Assembly: GCF_014836495.1 (NCBI RefSeq)
Contig: NZ_JACSQT010000011.1
Coordinates: 1 to 64,000, forward strand
Length of the DNA stretch: 64,000 nucleotides
Reading direction: 5' to 3'
Source of the DNA: Cytobacillus stercorigallinarum
GTDB lineage: Bacteria > Bacillota > Bacilli > Bacillales > Cytobacillaceae
The notes below the pieces were generated by a model that searched no databases, was not told where the DNA came from, and worked only from the letters and a program-made list of their open reading frames with translations. Both the position numbers and the translations under genes were made by a program. Below, in pieces: positions 25,555-34,254 of this stretch. Within the stretch, counting starts at the first letter, position 1, and the number at the start of each line of letters is the position of its first letter.

Positions 25555-26191
25555 AAACCTTTCCTCCCTCAATCACCCATGACTTCTCATTCATTTGTTG
25601 AATCAGTTGTTCAGAGTGAGTGATGACCAACATAGCTACACCTTCTTCTTCGTGTAGCTCTTTTAACAAGGTTAATATTTCGAGAGAAGTTTCTCTGTCA
25701 AGATTGCCAGTTGGTTCATCAGCAAGAATGAGCTTTGGTTTATTCAATAAGGCACGAACAACAGCTGTACGTTGTTGTTGCCCTCCTGATAGTTGCTTCG
25801 GAAAATGGTGGAGATGACCTGCCAGTCCTACTCTTGTTAGTAGACGAACCGCTTCGTTCTCTATCTCCGTTTGTTTTTTTCCTAACACCTTTCCTGCAAG
25901 CATGACATTTTCTAACACTGTCTTTCGCTCTAATAGTTCAAAGGATTGGAAGACTACACCCATTTTTCTACGTAATTCATATTTCTTCATTTGTCCAATC
26001 TCTTGCCCATCAATCAGAATGTCTCCGCTATCTCTCTCTATTTCTCTGTAAAGTAATTTAATTAACGTGCTCTTTCCAGACCCAGATTTTCCTTTTAAAA
26101 ATGCGAACTCATTCGATTCAAGCTGAAATTGGACGTCCTGTAAAACCTTTCTGTCTCCGTAACTCTTTGATACACGATTTAATACAATCAC
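25544..26191 (-). CDS. FtsE-like ABC ATPase
   Basis: A complete 215-residue ABC ATPase: Walker A GKSGSGKST, Q-loop VFQSFELL, signature LSGGQQQR, Walker B LILADEPTG and switch His in ITHS. LIKLLYREIERDSG directly after Walker A is the stretch that separates FtsE from LolD/MacB ATPases. GTG start, two bases after the upstream gene. It should power the FtsX-like permease to move or open something outside the membrane rather than transport a solute. It sits mid-operon with an iron-type importer. Confidence 0.9.
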   Translation of the reverse strand: MIVLNRVSKSYGDRKVLQDVQFQLESNEFAFLKGKSGSGKSTLIKLLYREIERDSGDILIDGQEIGQMKKYELRRKMGVVFQSFELLERKTVLENVMLAGKVLGKKQTEIENEAVRLLTRVGLAGHLHHFPKQLSGGQQQRTAVVRALLNKPKLILADEPTGNLDRETSLEILTLLKELHEEEGVAMLVITHSEQLIQQMNEKSWVIEGGKVYEL

Positions 26192-26193
26192 GA

Positions 26194-26802
26194 TTAAATC
26201 TTACCTTCCTCAAGCCAAGGAAGAAATCCGCGTAAAAATCTTTCTGTTGCCGGCATAAAATAAGAACCGTAATGAAAATCAGGATCGAGCGTCGTATTAA
26301 TCCAAGTTCCTTTTGAACTTACTTTATCAATATAAAACACCGCTCCACCATCTTCTGTCGCTACTAATACTTCACTACCTTCGGGTGGCCAGTATACACC
26401 GTGTTGATGCCATGTTGCATCAGATAAGGTTAAATAATTTTGGAATAAATCATGGTTTTCTCCTGTTAATACGAGACCGCTTTTCGCATCTTTCTCTAAC
26501 CACCACCAAAAATTCGTAATGCGGAACTCCCAATCATGTTTAGGTAACCAATCAAAGCCTTGCGGACCAAACGTCACAACAATCCCACCATTATCTGCAT
26601 AAGCATGAATTTTTTCGACGTTTTCCTTTAAGAGTCCTAAATGCGTTTGTGATGGAATGAGCAAAACATCGATATCTTCAAAAGATGCCTCCGCTAACTC
26701 TCTAATAGGAATTAATTGATGGAAATGTTTAGCGAACTCAGACGTTTTGTATGTGCGGTGGTGCTGTGAACTTCCTCCATAAACAACAGCAATCTTTCTC
26801 AT
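26194..26802 (-). CDS. Class I glutamine-amidotransferase-fold protein (ThuA-like), copy 2
   Basis: This 202-residue protein has a flavodoxin-like alpha/beta core: MRKIAVVYGGSS start, DIDVLLIPSQTHLG, then GGIVVTFGPQGFDWLP. The place where a catalytic Cys would sit has none, so it may bind rather than hydrolyse a ligand. The C-terminal half is Trp- and His-rich (NFWWWLEKD, WHQHGVYWPP). It resembles its upstream neighbour: both have G-IVV-x2-G-x4-DWLP and a YID-x2-S-x2-GT motif, so the two arose by duplication. It overlaps that neighbour by 4 bp. The function is unknown; it is probably cytosolic. Confidence 0.65.
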   Translation of the reverse strand: MRKIAVVYGGSSQHHRTYKTSEFAKHFHQLIPIRELAEASFEDIDVLLIPSQTHLGLLKENVEKIHAYADNGGIVVTFGPQGFDWLPKHDWEFRITNFWWWLEKDAKSGLVLTGENHDLFQNYLTLSDATWHQHGVYWPPEGSEVLVATEDGGAVFYIDKVSSKGTWINTTLDPDFHYGSYFMPATERFLRGFLPWLEEGKI

Positions 26803-27434
26803 GATTGTACCCCCTGAATTGTTTTACTATATTCCTCTTCTACCCATTGTTTTAATTGTGGGGAAATGCGTGACGTTGTTTTCTCTAGATCATTACTTCC
26901 CATATAACCGAATAAGTCAAAGCCCACATGAACAAGAATCGTCCCGTTTGTACTTTGGCGATCGATATATGTAATCGGTTCTTTTCCATCTAATGTAAGA
27001 AGCACCTCTGCCCCTTCTGGTAACGGATGATGACCACGAGCAAAAAATCCAGCTACTCCTTTATTAAACGTCATATCATCCTCTAGTACTCCTTCAAAAA
27101 TCGGGTGATTTGATTCAATTTTTACTGCATAATCTTGAAAACTCTTAATCTCCTTCGGCACAAACGGGCGGCCGCCTGGTAACCAATCTGTAACTAGATT
27201 GCCAGAGAATACGACGATTTTGCCTTCATCTAAAAATGATGAAATTATTTCCTTATGTTCAAACAGAAAGTCCTGATCGCACATACCCCCAATAACTAAA
27301 CAGGCATAAGGAGTTAAGTCAGTATATGGTAACTCGTAAATATCTACATGTGTAAAGCCAGTTGAATCTTGATTTTCTAAACGAGTTTGAGCAAAAACAC
27401 CACCCGCGTTTAATGAGATAAATTGAATAGTCAT
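26799..27434 (-). CDS. Class I glutamine-amidotransferase-fold protein, copy 1
   Basis: A 211-residue paralogue of the next gene. It shows LTPYACLVIGGMCDQDFLFEH (the only Cys pair), GKIVVFSGNLVTDWLPGG, and ITYIDRQSTNGTILVH. The fold call rests on the alternating strand-helix pattern and the GG turn. A full Cys-His-Glu triad cannot be assigned. GGAGG lies seven bases before the ATG, and the gene follows the importer ATPase by 3 bp. Possible roles are processing of the imported chelate or scaffolding. Confidence 0.65.
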   Translation of the reverse strand: MTIQFISLNAGGVFAQTRLENQDSTGFTHVDIYELPYTDLTPYACLVIGGMCDQDFLFEHKEIISSFLDEGKIVVFSGNLVTDWLPGGRPFVPKEIKSFQDYAVKIESNHPIFEGVLEDDMTFNKGVAGFFARGHHPLPEGAEVLLTLDGKEPITYIDRQSTNGTILVHVGFDLFGYMGSNDLEKTTSRISPQLKQWVEEEYSKTIQGVQS

Positions 27435-27437
27435 TTT

Positions 27438-28232
27438 TTAACCTCCATGATTTTCTAATATGAATAATGCTTCTATTAAAGTTTTCGTATAAGGATGTAC
27501 CGGATTCATAATGACATCTAATGTTTCCCCAGTTTCAACGATTTCTCCATTTTTTAAAACAATCAATCGATCGCAAAAGTCACGTGTTAACGCAATATCA
27601 TGTGTAATAAATAAATAGGATGTACCTTCTTGTTCGTTCATCTTTTTCATTAGCCGAATTAAATCCAGACGTAAAGATGTATCTAGCATAGAGGTTGGCT
27701 CGTCAGCTAATATCAGTTTCGGTTTACACACAAATGCTCTTGCTAATCCCACTCTTTGTCTTTCCCCACCAGATAATTCATGTGGATAACGGTTCATATA
27801 ATAGTCTGGTTCGAGATTTACACTCCGAAGTGCCTCTTTCACCAATTGGGTTCTTTGCTCAAGATTGCCCTTTTCAATTTGTAAAATATGAAGGGGCTCT
27901 GCAACAATCTCATGAATCTTCATCCGGCTCGACAATGCCTCATAAGGATCTTGAAAGACCATTTGAATATCTTTCGCTAATTGACGGCGTACTTTCGCCT
28001 TCATTTTAGTTAGCTCATTACCAACAAAAAGGATTTCTCCACTATCTGCTGTTTCTAAGCCACTTATTATGCGACCAATCGTACTCTTGCCTGCCCCGCT
28101 TGCACCGATTAAACCGACAATTTCCCCTTCCTTCATGGAAAAAGATACATCGGATAATACTTTCGTCTGCAAGGAAGGTGAGCGATAGAATGATTTTTTC
28201 AATGAATTAATGCGTAATAAATCCGCACTCAT
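27438..28232 (-). CDS. Oligopeptide/nickel-type ABC importer ATPase (OppF/NikE-like)
   Basis: This 264-residue ATPase has Walker A GASGAGKST, Q-loop VFQDPYEALSSRMK, signature LSGGERQR, Walker B LILADEPTS and switch His FITHD. LSSRMKIHEIVAEPL is typical of the OppF/DppF half. It lacks the C-terminal Cys-rich extension seen in many OppD/OppF proteins. It overlaps the fused permease-ATPase gene by 4 bp. With the ATPase half of that fusion it forms the heterodimeric engine. Confidence 0.92.
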   Translation of the reverse strand: MSADLLRINSLKKSFYRSPSLQTKVLSDVSFSMKEGEIVGLIGASGAGKSTIGRIISGLETADSGEILFVGNELTKMKAKVRRQLAKDIQMVFQDPYEALSSRMKIHEIVAEPLHILQIEKGNLEQRTQLVKEALRSVNLEPDYYMNRYPHELSGGERQRVGLARAFVCKPKLILADEPTSMLDTSLRLDLIRLMKKMNEQEGTSYLFITHDIALTRDFCDRLIVLKNGEIVETGETLDVIMNPVHPYTKTLIEALFILENHGG

Positions 28233-29917
28233 CGGCTCACCTCCACTGTTTCTTTCTTCGGATATAGCGTTGGTATACTATCGATTAGCACTCTTGTATA
28301 AGGGTTTGTCGATAACTTAGATAACTCAACAGATGGTCCTTCATCTACCTTTCGCCCTTCCTTCATAATCATAAGTCGATCAGTCACACTCAAAACGGAA
28401 GGAAGGTCGTGGGAGATATAAATCATTGAAATACCTAACTCTTTTTGTAGTTTCCGTAATAATTGCACAATCTCTACCTGGACAATGGCATCAAGTCCTG
28501 TTGTTGGTTCATCTGCAATAACTAGTTTGGGCTTATTAATTAAAGCCATCGCAATGATTACCCTTTGCTTCATTCCACCAGATAATTCATGCGGATAGGC
28601 GAAGCGCCATTTCTCATCTAAACCTACCTTTTGTAATACTTCAACAACTCGCTCATCCATTACTTTGGCACTTAATTGATAATGTGCCCTGATGGCTTCT
28701 TGCAACTGCTTATCAATACGGATAACAGGATTTAATGCATTCATGGCCGCTTGTGCAATATAGCCAATTTCCTTCCCGCGCATTTGCCTAAGTCCTTCAT
28801 CATCAAAATGCTGTACGAGGTTCCCTTCAAAGTAAATCTCACCTGACTCTTTCGCCGGTCTCTTTAATTGTTGAATAATCGCTGTAGCAATGGTTGACTT
28901 GCCACTTCCTGATTCGCCAACAATCCCTAGCACTTCACCATTTTTCACCGCGAAACTTATATCATCAACAACAGAGCGATAATCACCTGATTTTGGGTAT
29001 GCAACTGTGAGACTCTCAACAGACAGCAGAACACCTTTTGATGAATGATGTTCTTTTGTTTTGACAAGTTGTTTCTTCCTTTTTTCTCTTACAGAATAAT
29101 CGCCTAAACGTGGATTGAATCTTTCTTCTAGATAGTAGCCCATCAATGAAAAGGCTAAAACGACAATCACGATACATACGCCTGGAGGAATAATCCACCA
29201 CATCCAAGCTTCTGTTAAGAAAGCACTTCGGCTATTCGCATAAAATAAAATACTTCCCCAACTCTTTGTTAACGGGTCACCCATTCCTAAAAAGCTTAAA
29301 GAGGATTCCATTAAAATGGCTGCATTCACTCCTGTTACGAACTGAGGGATAAAGATCGGTACCACGCCAGGTATTATATGTTTATAAAAAATATAAAAGT
29401 GGCTTGCACCCATTGTTTTTGCTGCTAAAACAGGGCCAGTATGTTTGATAGAAAGGGTTTGTGCGCGAATTTGTCTCGCTTTACCTGCCCACATAACTAA
29501 TGTAATAACAAACACTAATGTAAAAATCCCTGCTCCCATATAAACTGCCACAACAATCATTAATGGCAGGAAAGGTAAGGTAAGAACGATATCTATTATT
29601 CTTAATACTACTGTTTCAAATCTACCGCCTATATATCCAGCTAACACACCTATTAAACCACCGATAAAAACGGCTAGAATAGCTGAGGCAATACCAATAA
29701 AAAGTGAAGTCCTAGCGCCTACAGCCAACTCTGCCAATAGATCTTGCCCCATATCATTTGTACCTAATAGATGTTCAAGATTAGGTGATTGAAAAGGAGG
29801 TCCTGATGCTTTATAGGCATCGTATGGAATCATCATGGGTCCAAAAATGGCAAATATCAACATAGCTGAGAATAAAACTAAACCCGTTAGACCAATCCAC
29901 TTTGTTGTTTTACGCAT
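28229..29917 (-). CDS. Fused DppC-type permease and DppD-type ATPase
   Basis: A 562-residue fusion. Residues 1 to about 280 are a DppC/OppC-like permease: N-terminal TM, HLLGTNDMGQDLLAELAVGARTSL-type region, and the EAA loop around AAKTMGASHFYIFYKHIIPG. From about 300 a full ABC ATPase follows: GESGSGKST, LSGGMKQR, LVIADEPTTGLDA and YISHD. The fusion ensures one permease per ATPase. The ATG at 29917 overlaps the upstream permease stop and has GGGAGG nine bases before it. Such fusions are known in some nickel/peptide importers, but most Bacillus systems keep the two genes apart. Confidence 0.92.
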   Translation of the reverse strand: MRKTTKWIGLTGLVLFSAMLIFAIFGPMMIPYDAYKASGPPFQSPNLEHLLGTNDMGQDLLAELAVGARTSLFIGIASAILAVFIGGLIGVLAGYIGGRFETVVLRIIDIVLTLPFLPLMIVVAVYMGAGIFTLVFVITLVMWAGKARQIRAQTLSIKHTGPVLAAKTMGASHFYIFYKHIIPGVVPIFIPQFVTGVNAAILMESSLSFLGMGDPLTKSWGSILFYANSRSAFLTEAWMWWIIPPGVCIVIVVLAFSLMGYYLEERFNPRLGDYSVREKRKKQLVKTKEHHSSKGVLLSVESLTVAYPKSGDYRSVVDDISFAVKNGEVLGIVGESGSGKSTIATAIIQQLKRPAKESGEIYFEGNLVQHFDDEGLRQMRGKEIGYIAQAAMNALNPVIRIDKQLQEAIRAHYQLSAKVMDERVVEVLQKVGLDEKWRFAYPHELSGGMKQRVIIAMALINKPKLVIADEPTTGLDAIVQVEIVQLLRKLQKELGISMIYISHDLPSVLSVTDRLMIMKEGRKVDEGPSVELSKLSTNPYTRVLIDSIPTLYPKKETVEVSR

Positions 29918-30923
29918 GAGTGATCTCCTCCCCTTTCTCTTCTTTCCTATTGCGAACACGCGGATCAAATAATGGATACGTTAAATCAGCAATTAAATTG
30001 GCCAATATGACTCCCATTGTCACAAGTAAAAAGACACCTTGTAGCATAGGGAAATCTCTAGCCGTTACGCTTTCATACAACAAGCGACCAATTCCTGGGT
30101 ATGAATAGACCGTTTCAATGACGACCGCTCCACCAAGTAATGTTCCCACACTTAATGTGAAATGGGTGTAAATTGGTAATAAAGCATTTCTTAAAGCATG
30201 CTTAAATACAAGTGCTCGTTTCTTAATACCTTTTGCTTCAGCCACTGTCATATAATCTTGTCCCAATGATTCCAACATACTAGAGCGAGTGAGCAAATAA
30301 TTAGAGCCGACTGTAGCTAAAGTAATCGTCAGCACTGGTAATATGGCATGGCTAACGACATCCTTAATGTAGCCCCAAGTTGTACCATCCTGTACCATTG
30401 AGACCGCACCGAAAGTAGGAAACCAACCAAGCTGGACAGCGAATATGGATAGAAACATCATCCCAATCCAAAAGCCAGGAATAGATTCCAATGTCAGCAT
30501 CCCTGTTAATATGGTTAAATCACGTTTCTTTCCTCGGTTCCATGCCGAATATGCACCCGCACTTACACCAATTACAAGACTAAGAATTAAAGCCGTCCCT
30601 ACTAACAATAATGTCCAAGGGATTCGTTCTGCTAACACTTCAGTTACTGCCACACCATATTTAATTGAAGTGCCAAAATCTAAAGTGAAAACGCCTTTTA
30701 AGTACGTCCAATATTGCTCCCATAAAGACCCACCGAGGCCCAATGAATGTAGGGCCTCTTGTTTTTGTTCTGCTGTTAATTCATTGATTGTTGTTTCACC
30801 AAAGAAATATAATAACGGGTCACCCGGAGCAAGACGTGGCAAGGCAAAATTAATCGTTAAAGTAACAAATATCACTAATATATATTGACCTATTTTGTTT
30901 TTCACCTTCGCCAAATGCTTCAT
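29910..30923 (-). CDS. DppB/OppB-type ABC permease
   Basis: A 337-residue membrane subunit of the Opp-type importer. It opens GQYILVIFVTLTINFALPRLAPGDP, the DppB hallmark. The EAA loop lies at YMTVAEAKGIKKRALVFKHALRNALLP, and GGAVVIETVYSYPGIGRLL is the conserved periplasmic-side block. About six membrane helices. It sits 15 bp after the binding-protein gene in the Fur-boxed operon. Confidence 0.94.
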   Translation of the reverse strand: MKHLAKVKNKIGQYILVIFVTLTINFALPRLAPGDPLLYFFGETTINELTAEQKQEALHSLGLGGSLWEQYWTYLKGVFTLDFGTSIKYGVAVTEVLAERIPWTLLLVGTALILSLVIGVSAGAYSAWNRGKKRDLTILTGMLTLESIPGFWIGMMFLSIFAVQLGWFPTFGAVSMVQDGTTWGYIKDVVSHAILPVLTITLATVGSNYLLTRSSMLESLGQDYMTVAEAKGIKKRALVFKHALRNALLPIYTHFTLSVGTLLGGAVVIETVYSYPGIGRLLYESVTARDFPMLQGVFLLVTMGVILANLIADLTYPLFDPRVRNRKEEKGEEITHA

Positions 30924-30938
30924 TATTATCTAACTTCC

Positions 30939-32585
30939 TTACTCTACTAATTGCACTGGTGTAGTGGATGAAACTTCACGTGCTTCTTCTGGTAAAAAGC
31001 TGAATTTATTAATAATACCAAAGCCTAAAGATTCAACATATTGATCATATACATCTGCGTTATACGCATAGATTTCTTCTGGATAATAAAGGGCTATCGC
31101 AGTTGGTTGCTCATTATACAGTGTTTGCATATCAAAAGAGATTGCTTTACGTTCTTCGATTGTAGTCGCATTCATCCAGTTCGATACTAACTCGTCCATT
31201 TCTGGATAAGGTAGATCTTTCGTCCAAAGATAAGAAGATCGATGGGACATAATGAACTGATCCGGGTCAGCTACACCATGAGGGCCAATTAAACTTACAT
31301 AAGATTCAAAGTCATCTTCAGATACAGCTGCTGTATAAGTTGCTGGATCCATTGTTTTCACTTCGAACTGAATGCCGATTTCTTTCATTTGAGTTTGTAA
31401 CATTTCTGCTGTCCGGATATATAATGGCTCTGCAGAAGAAACACTAATATCAAGTTTTAATTCTTTTCCTTCTGGTGTTTCACGATAACCATCATGATTG
31501 CTATCTTCATATCCAAGGTCATCTAACATATTGTTAGCTTCTTCAATATTAAATGGTGTTGATAATTCTGGATTTGTCCATGGTGAATCTGGATGCGGAT
31601 ATCCTTTTTCACCCGCTCTTCCTTGTCCTAAAAGTACTGTACTTACGATACTCTCACGATCAATTCCAAGAGAGATTGCTTGACGAAACTCCTCTGAGTT
31701 AAATGGTTTCATCTCATAATTCAATCCAAATTGTACGATTGATAACGGGGATGTGCTTGCCAACTTCATAGAGTCAGTTTTTTGTAAAGTTTCTTGTAAT
31801 TCAGCTGGTACAGTTCTTGTCGTTGTATCAATCTCACCAGATGTCAACGCATTGAACATCGCTGTTGAATCTTTAATAATCGGCATACTCAACTTGTTCA
31901 CAGTCGGTGCACCCATAAAATAATCAGTATTTGCTTCAAATTGATAATATTGATCTGGTTCATATGCTGTTAATTTGAATGGACCTGTTCCAATTGCTAA
32001 ATCCGTATGTTTGCGTGGATTCTCAACATTTTCCCAAATATGTTTTGGTAAGATGGGTAAATCGGCAAATGTGATAGTTGCCATTGAAGGACAAGCATAA
32101 GCGCATTTGAATTCTAATGTTTCCCCATCTTCTAAAATCTCAATGGTATCAACTTTTGGTACTTCACTTACATGGTGCGTATGACGGTTTGGTGGTCCAT
32201 CACGGTAGTATTCATATGTAAACTTCACATCTTCAGCCGTAAAGTCTTCGCCATCATGCCACTTAATACCCGAACGAATTTTCACATGCCATGTTGTATC
32301 ATCTAGCTGCTCTGCTGATTCAGCTAACCAAGGTTGTGGTTCATCTACATAAGGGGATGGAGAAAATAATTTATCGTATACAAGATCTGTTAACCAATCC
32401 ATGTTTCCTGTATAAATATTCAATGGGCCAACATCACTTGGCACCCCAATTCTCAATTCCTCTACTTCTACATTATTTTTATTCTCGCTACTAGCCTTTC
32501 CTTCAGATGATGACTCACTAGAGCTACATCCAGCGATAATCATTAGTACAGCAAGACTAATAAGACCTAATACTTTCTTAAACAT
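30939..32585 (-). CDS. Opp-type substrate-binding lipoprotein (SBP_bac_5) of the Fur-boxed operon
   Basis: A 548-residue lipoprotein: lipobox LMIIAGC (Cys at about 20), a Ser/Lys linker, then the SBP_bac_5 fold of peptide, nickel and metallophore importers (LAESAEQLDDTTWHVKIRSG; IKWHDGEDFTAEDVKFTYE). A Cys pair in LEFKCAYACPS is unusual for the family and could form a disulfide or bind a metal. I prefer the ATG at 32585, next to the signal peptide; an ATG three codons earlier is possible. First gene of the operon behind a Fur-like box, so the ligand is likely an iron chelate or a metallophore rather than a food peptide. Confidence 0.92.
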   Translation of the reverse strand: MFKKVLGLISLAVLMIIAGCSSSESSSEGKASSENKNNVEVEELRIGVPSDVGPLNIYTGNMDWLTDLVYDKLFSPSPYVDEPQPWLAESAEQLDDTTWHVKIRSGIKWHDGEDFTAEDVKFTYEYYRDGPPNRHTHHVSEVPKVDTIEILEDGETLEFKCAYACPSMATITFADLPILPKHIWENVENPRKHTDLAIGTGPFKLTAYEPDQYYQFEANTDYFMGAPTVNKLSMPIIKDSTAMFNALTSGEIDTTTRTVPAELQETLQKTDSMKLASTSPLSIVQFGLNYEMKPFNSEEFRQAISLGIDRESIVSTVLLGQGRAGEKGYPHPDSPWTNPELSTPFNIEEANNMLDDLGYEDSNHDGYRETPEGKELKLDISVSSAEPLYIRTAEMLQTQMKEIGIQFEVKTMDPATYTAAVSEDDFESYVSLIGPHGVADPDQFIMSHRSSYLWTKDLPYPEMDELVSNWMNATTIEERKAISFDMQTLYNEQPTAIALYYPEEIYAYNADVYDQYVESLGFGIINKFSFLPEEAREVSSTTPVQLVE

Positions 32586-32656
32586 CCTCTCCATTTCCCC
32601 TCTCTTTTATATAAAATATATTAATATCATTTTTCAATAAGTAGATTATCATAGTT

Positions 32657-32675
32657 GAGAAAGATTATCAATATC
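32657..32675 (-). promoter_or_regulatory. Fur-like box upstream of the ten-gene operon
   Basis: On the minus strand GATATTGATAATCTTTCTC matches 16 of 19 positions of GATAATGATAATCATTATC by hand count. It lies about 70 bp upstream of the binding-protein start. The run GATTATCATAG just beside it may be a second half-site. Confidence 0.7.
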
Positions 32676-33078
32676 ATTTAAGTGGGATAATATTCAATCA
32701 ACCTTTTAAATATAGAGTTTTATTGACTTTGTTTAAGAAAAATATTCTCAGCCGTTTCTCAATTGGGAATTTTATCATTATAATTTTTTGGTTATTATTC
32801 AAAATATTGTTAAAACTCTTTTTTAGAGAAGGAGTCCTTATTGAAGTTATTTAAGAAGGGTTTATATATAGAAGCGATGGTTGATTGTCCACTGTTTATG
32901 GATGAAAAGTGATGTTAGATTAGTGTCCTGAAAGAATCTACAATTAGCTACGTTTTTTTTACCCATAATAGATCTCAGGAATAGCTAAAGATAAATACAA
33001 ATATACTCAATCTTTTCAAGGGTTTTGTTTTATGTAGGCCGAACTATATGGAGTGTGAGACGAATAGGAGGGATATAC

Positions 33079-33183
33079 ATGAACCAGTATAGTCAATTTA
33101 CGAAATTTATGACGAAAGATAGCCAAGGTGAACAAATCCTACCTTATGCACTATATATCTACACTTGTCCCATTATAAAATAG
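33079..33183 (+). CDS. Possible 34-residue peptide
   Basis: An ORF with a strong ribosome site, AGGAGGG six bases before the ATG. The product is hydrophilic for 20 residues, then has a short hydrophobic end (ALYIYTCPIIK). I recognise no family; it may be a decayed or truncated gene. It is followed 21 bp later by another small ORF on the same strand. Confidence 0.35.
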   Translation: MNQYSQFTKFMTKDSQGEQILPYALYIYTCPIIK

Positions 33184-33204
33184 GTGTAAAAAAGGAGCAC
33201 ACGT

Positions 33205-33330
33205 ATGTTCATTGCTGTAATAGGATTCATCTTTATCATGGCTACTTTATTTGCGATAGAACGTAAATTAGCTAAATCGAATGAATTGCAAGCAGAAATA
33301 ATTGCGTTATTAAAGGAAAAGAAAGAATAA
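33205..33330 (+). CDS. 41-residue single-helix membrane protein
   Basis: A good ribosome site, AAAAGGAG, lies seven bases before the ATG. The product has one N-terminal membrane helix (FIAVIGFIFIMATLFAIE) and a charged helical tail, LQAEIIALLKEKKE. Small Bacillus proteins of this layout are common and mostly unstudied. It is convergent with the GNAT gene. Confidence 0.6.
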   Translation: MFIAVIGFIFIMATLFAIERKLAKSNELQAEIIALLKEKKE

Positions 33331-33343
33331 CTAGATTATTTTT

Positions 33344-34192
33344 TTATCCAAAAGCCTGCGAGGCAATGGCAAATAGTTGATTTGTTCTTGATGGTATCGA
33401 ATTTGAATGTAACATCATCATTGGTGGCTCATTGATCAACTCAAAACCGGCTGCTACTAACAATTCCTGCAACTCGCCTTGTCGTGCTAGAATATCTATC
33501 CTTACGCCCTTTCCTTCTCTTTTCTTAAGCTGACTGATGATTTGAAATGCTGACTGGGTATCTGGTGCAACGATTGGGCCAAGAATAGTATAAACTGGAC
33601 CAAAGATTGAAAGACCGTACCCGGTTATCTTTCCTTCCTTATTTTTAAGGACTAGGCAATCTTTACTTTGCTTGATTCGCTCTGAAAGAAACTGCGTTCG
33701 ATTAGCACCAAAGGCTCGCTCATCTAGGGCAATGACTTCTTGAAAATCCTTTTCCTGCTGATATGGCACCACTTGTGGCGAAAATATAAGCGTATGATCA
33801 TTTAAAAAATGAGTTGGCGCAATCAATTTCTTTACTGCCCCTGCCATTTGGAAGCCGATTTTTTCATAAAGCGGCTGGCCATAGGCAGTTGCGATTAGTT
33901 GAATGATTGTTTGCTCATCTACTTGGCCAATACATTCCTTCATTAAGGTCATTGCTAACCCCTTTCCTCGATAATTCTCATGAACAATTACCATACCAAT
34001 CGAAGCAACCCTCTCCCCGTATGGCATGATTGCTGCAGACGCCACTACCTCACCAGCCTTATTTTTATGGCCGAAAACCTTACCTGAATTTAAAATAGTC
34101 GTTACTTCAGCTTGATCATAATCCCAGCCAACTGATTGCGATAATCGGATGATGCCATCTATATCTTGATGAGTTAACTTTTGCGGTATCAT
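33344..34192 (-). CDS. GNAT acetyltransferase with C-terminal acetyltransf_18-like domain
   Basis: A 282-residue two-domain protein. The N-terminal GNAT domain (1-130) has the acetyl-CoA loop VHENYRGKGLAMTLM and then LIATAYGQPLYEKIGF. The C-terminal half (from about 140) is a second GNAT-like domain with DERAFGANRTQFLSERI and VYTILGPIVAPD, matching proteins with PF18014. The acceptor substrate is unknown. GGGAG lies 10 bases before the ATG. Monocistronic. Confidence 0.85.
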   Translation of the reverse strand: MIPQKLTHQDIDGIIRLSQSVGWDYDQAEVTTILNSGKVFGHKNKAGEVVASAAIMPYGERVASIGMVIVHENYRGKGLAMTLMKECIGQVDEQTIIQLIATAYGQPLYEKIGFQMAGAVKKLIAPTHFLNDHTLIFSPQVVPYQQEKDFQEVIALDERAFGANRTQFLSERIKQSKDCLVLKNKEGKITGYGLSIFGPVYTILGPIVAPDTQSAFQIISQLKKREGKGVRIDILARQGELQELLVAAGFELINEPPMMMLHSNSIPSRTNQLFAIASQAFG

Positions 34193-34254
34193 ATAATCTG
34201 GTCTCCCATTCTTTTTTTATAAGATATATTGCCGTATTCCGAGTGATTCTACCG

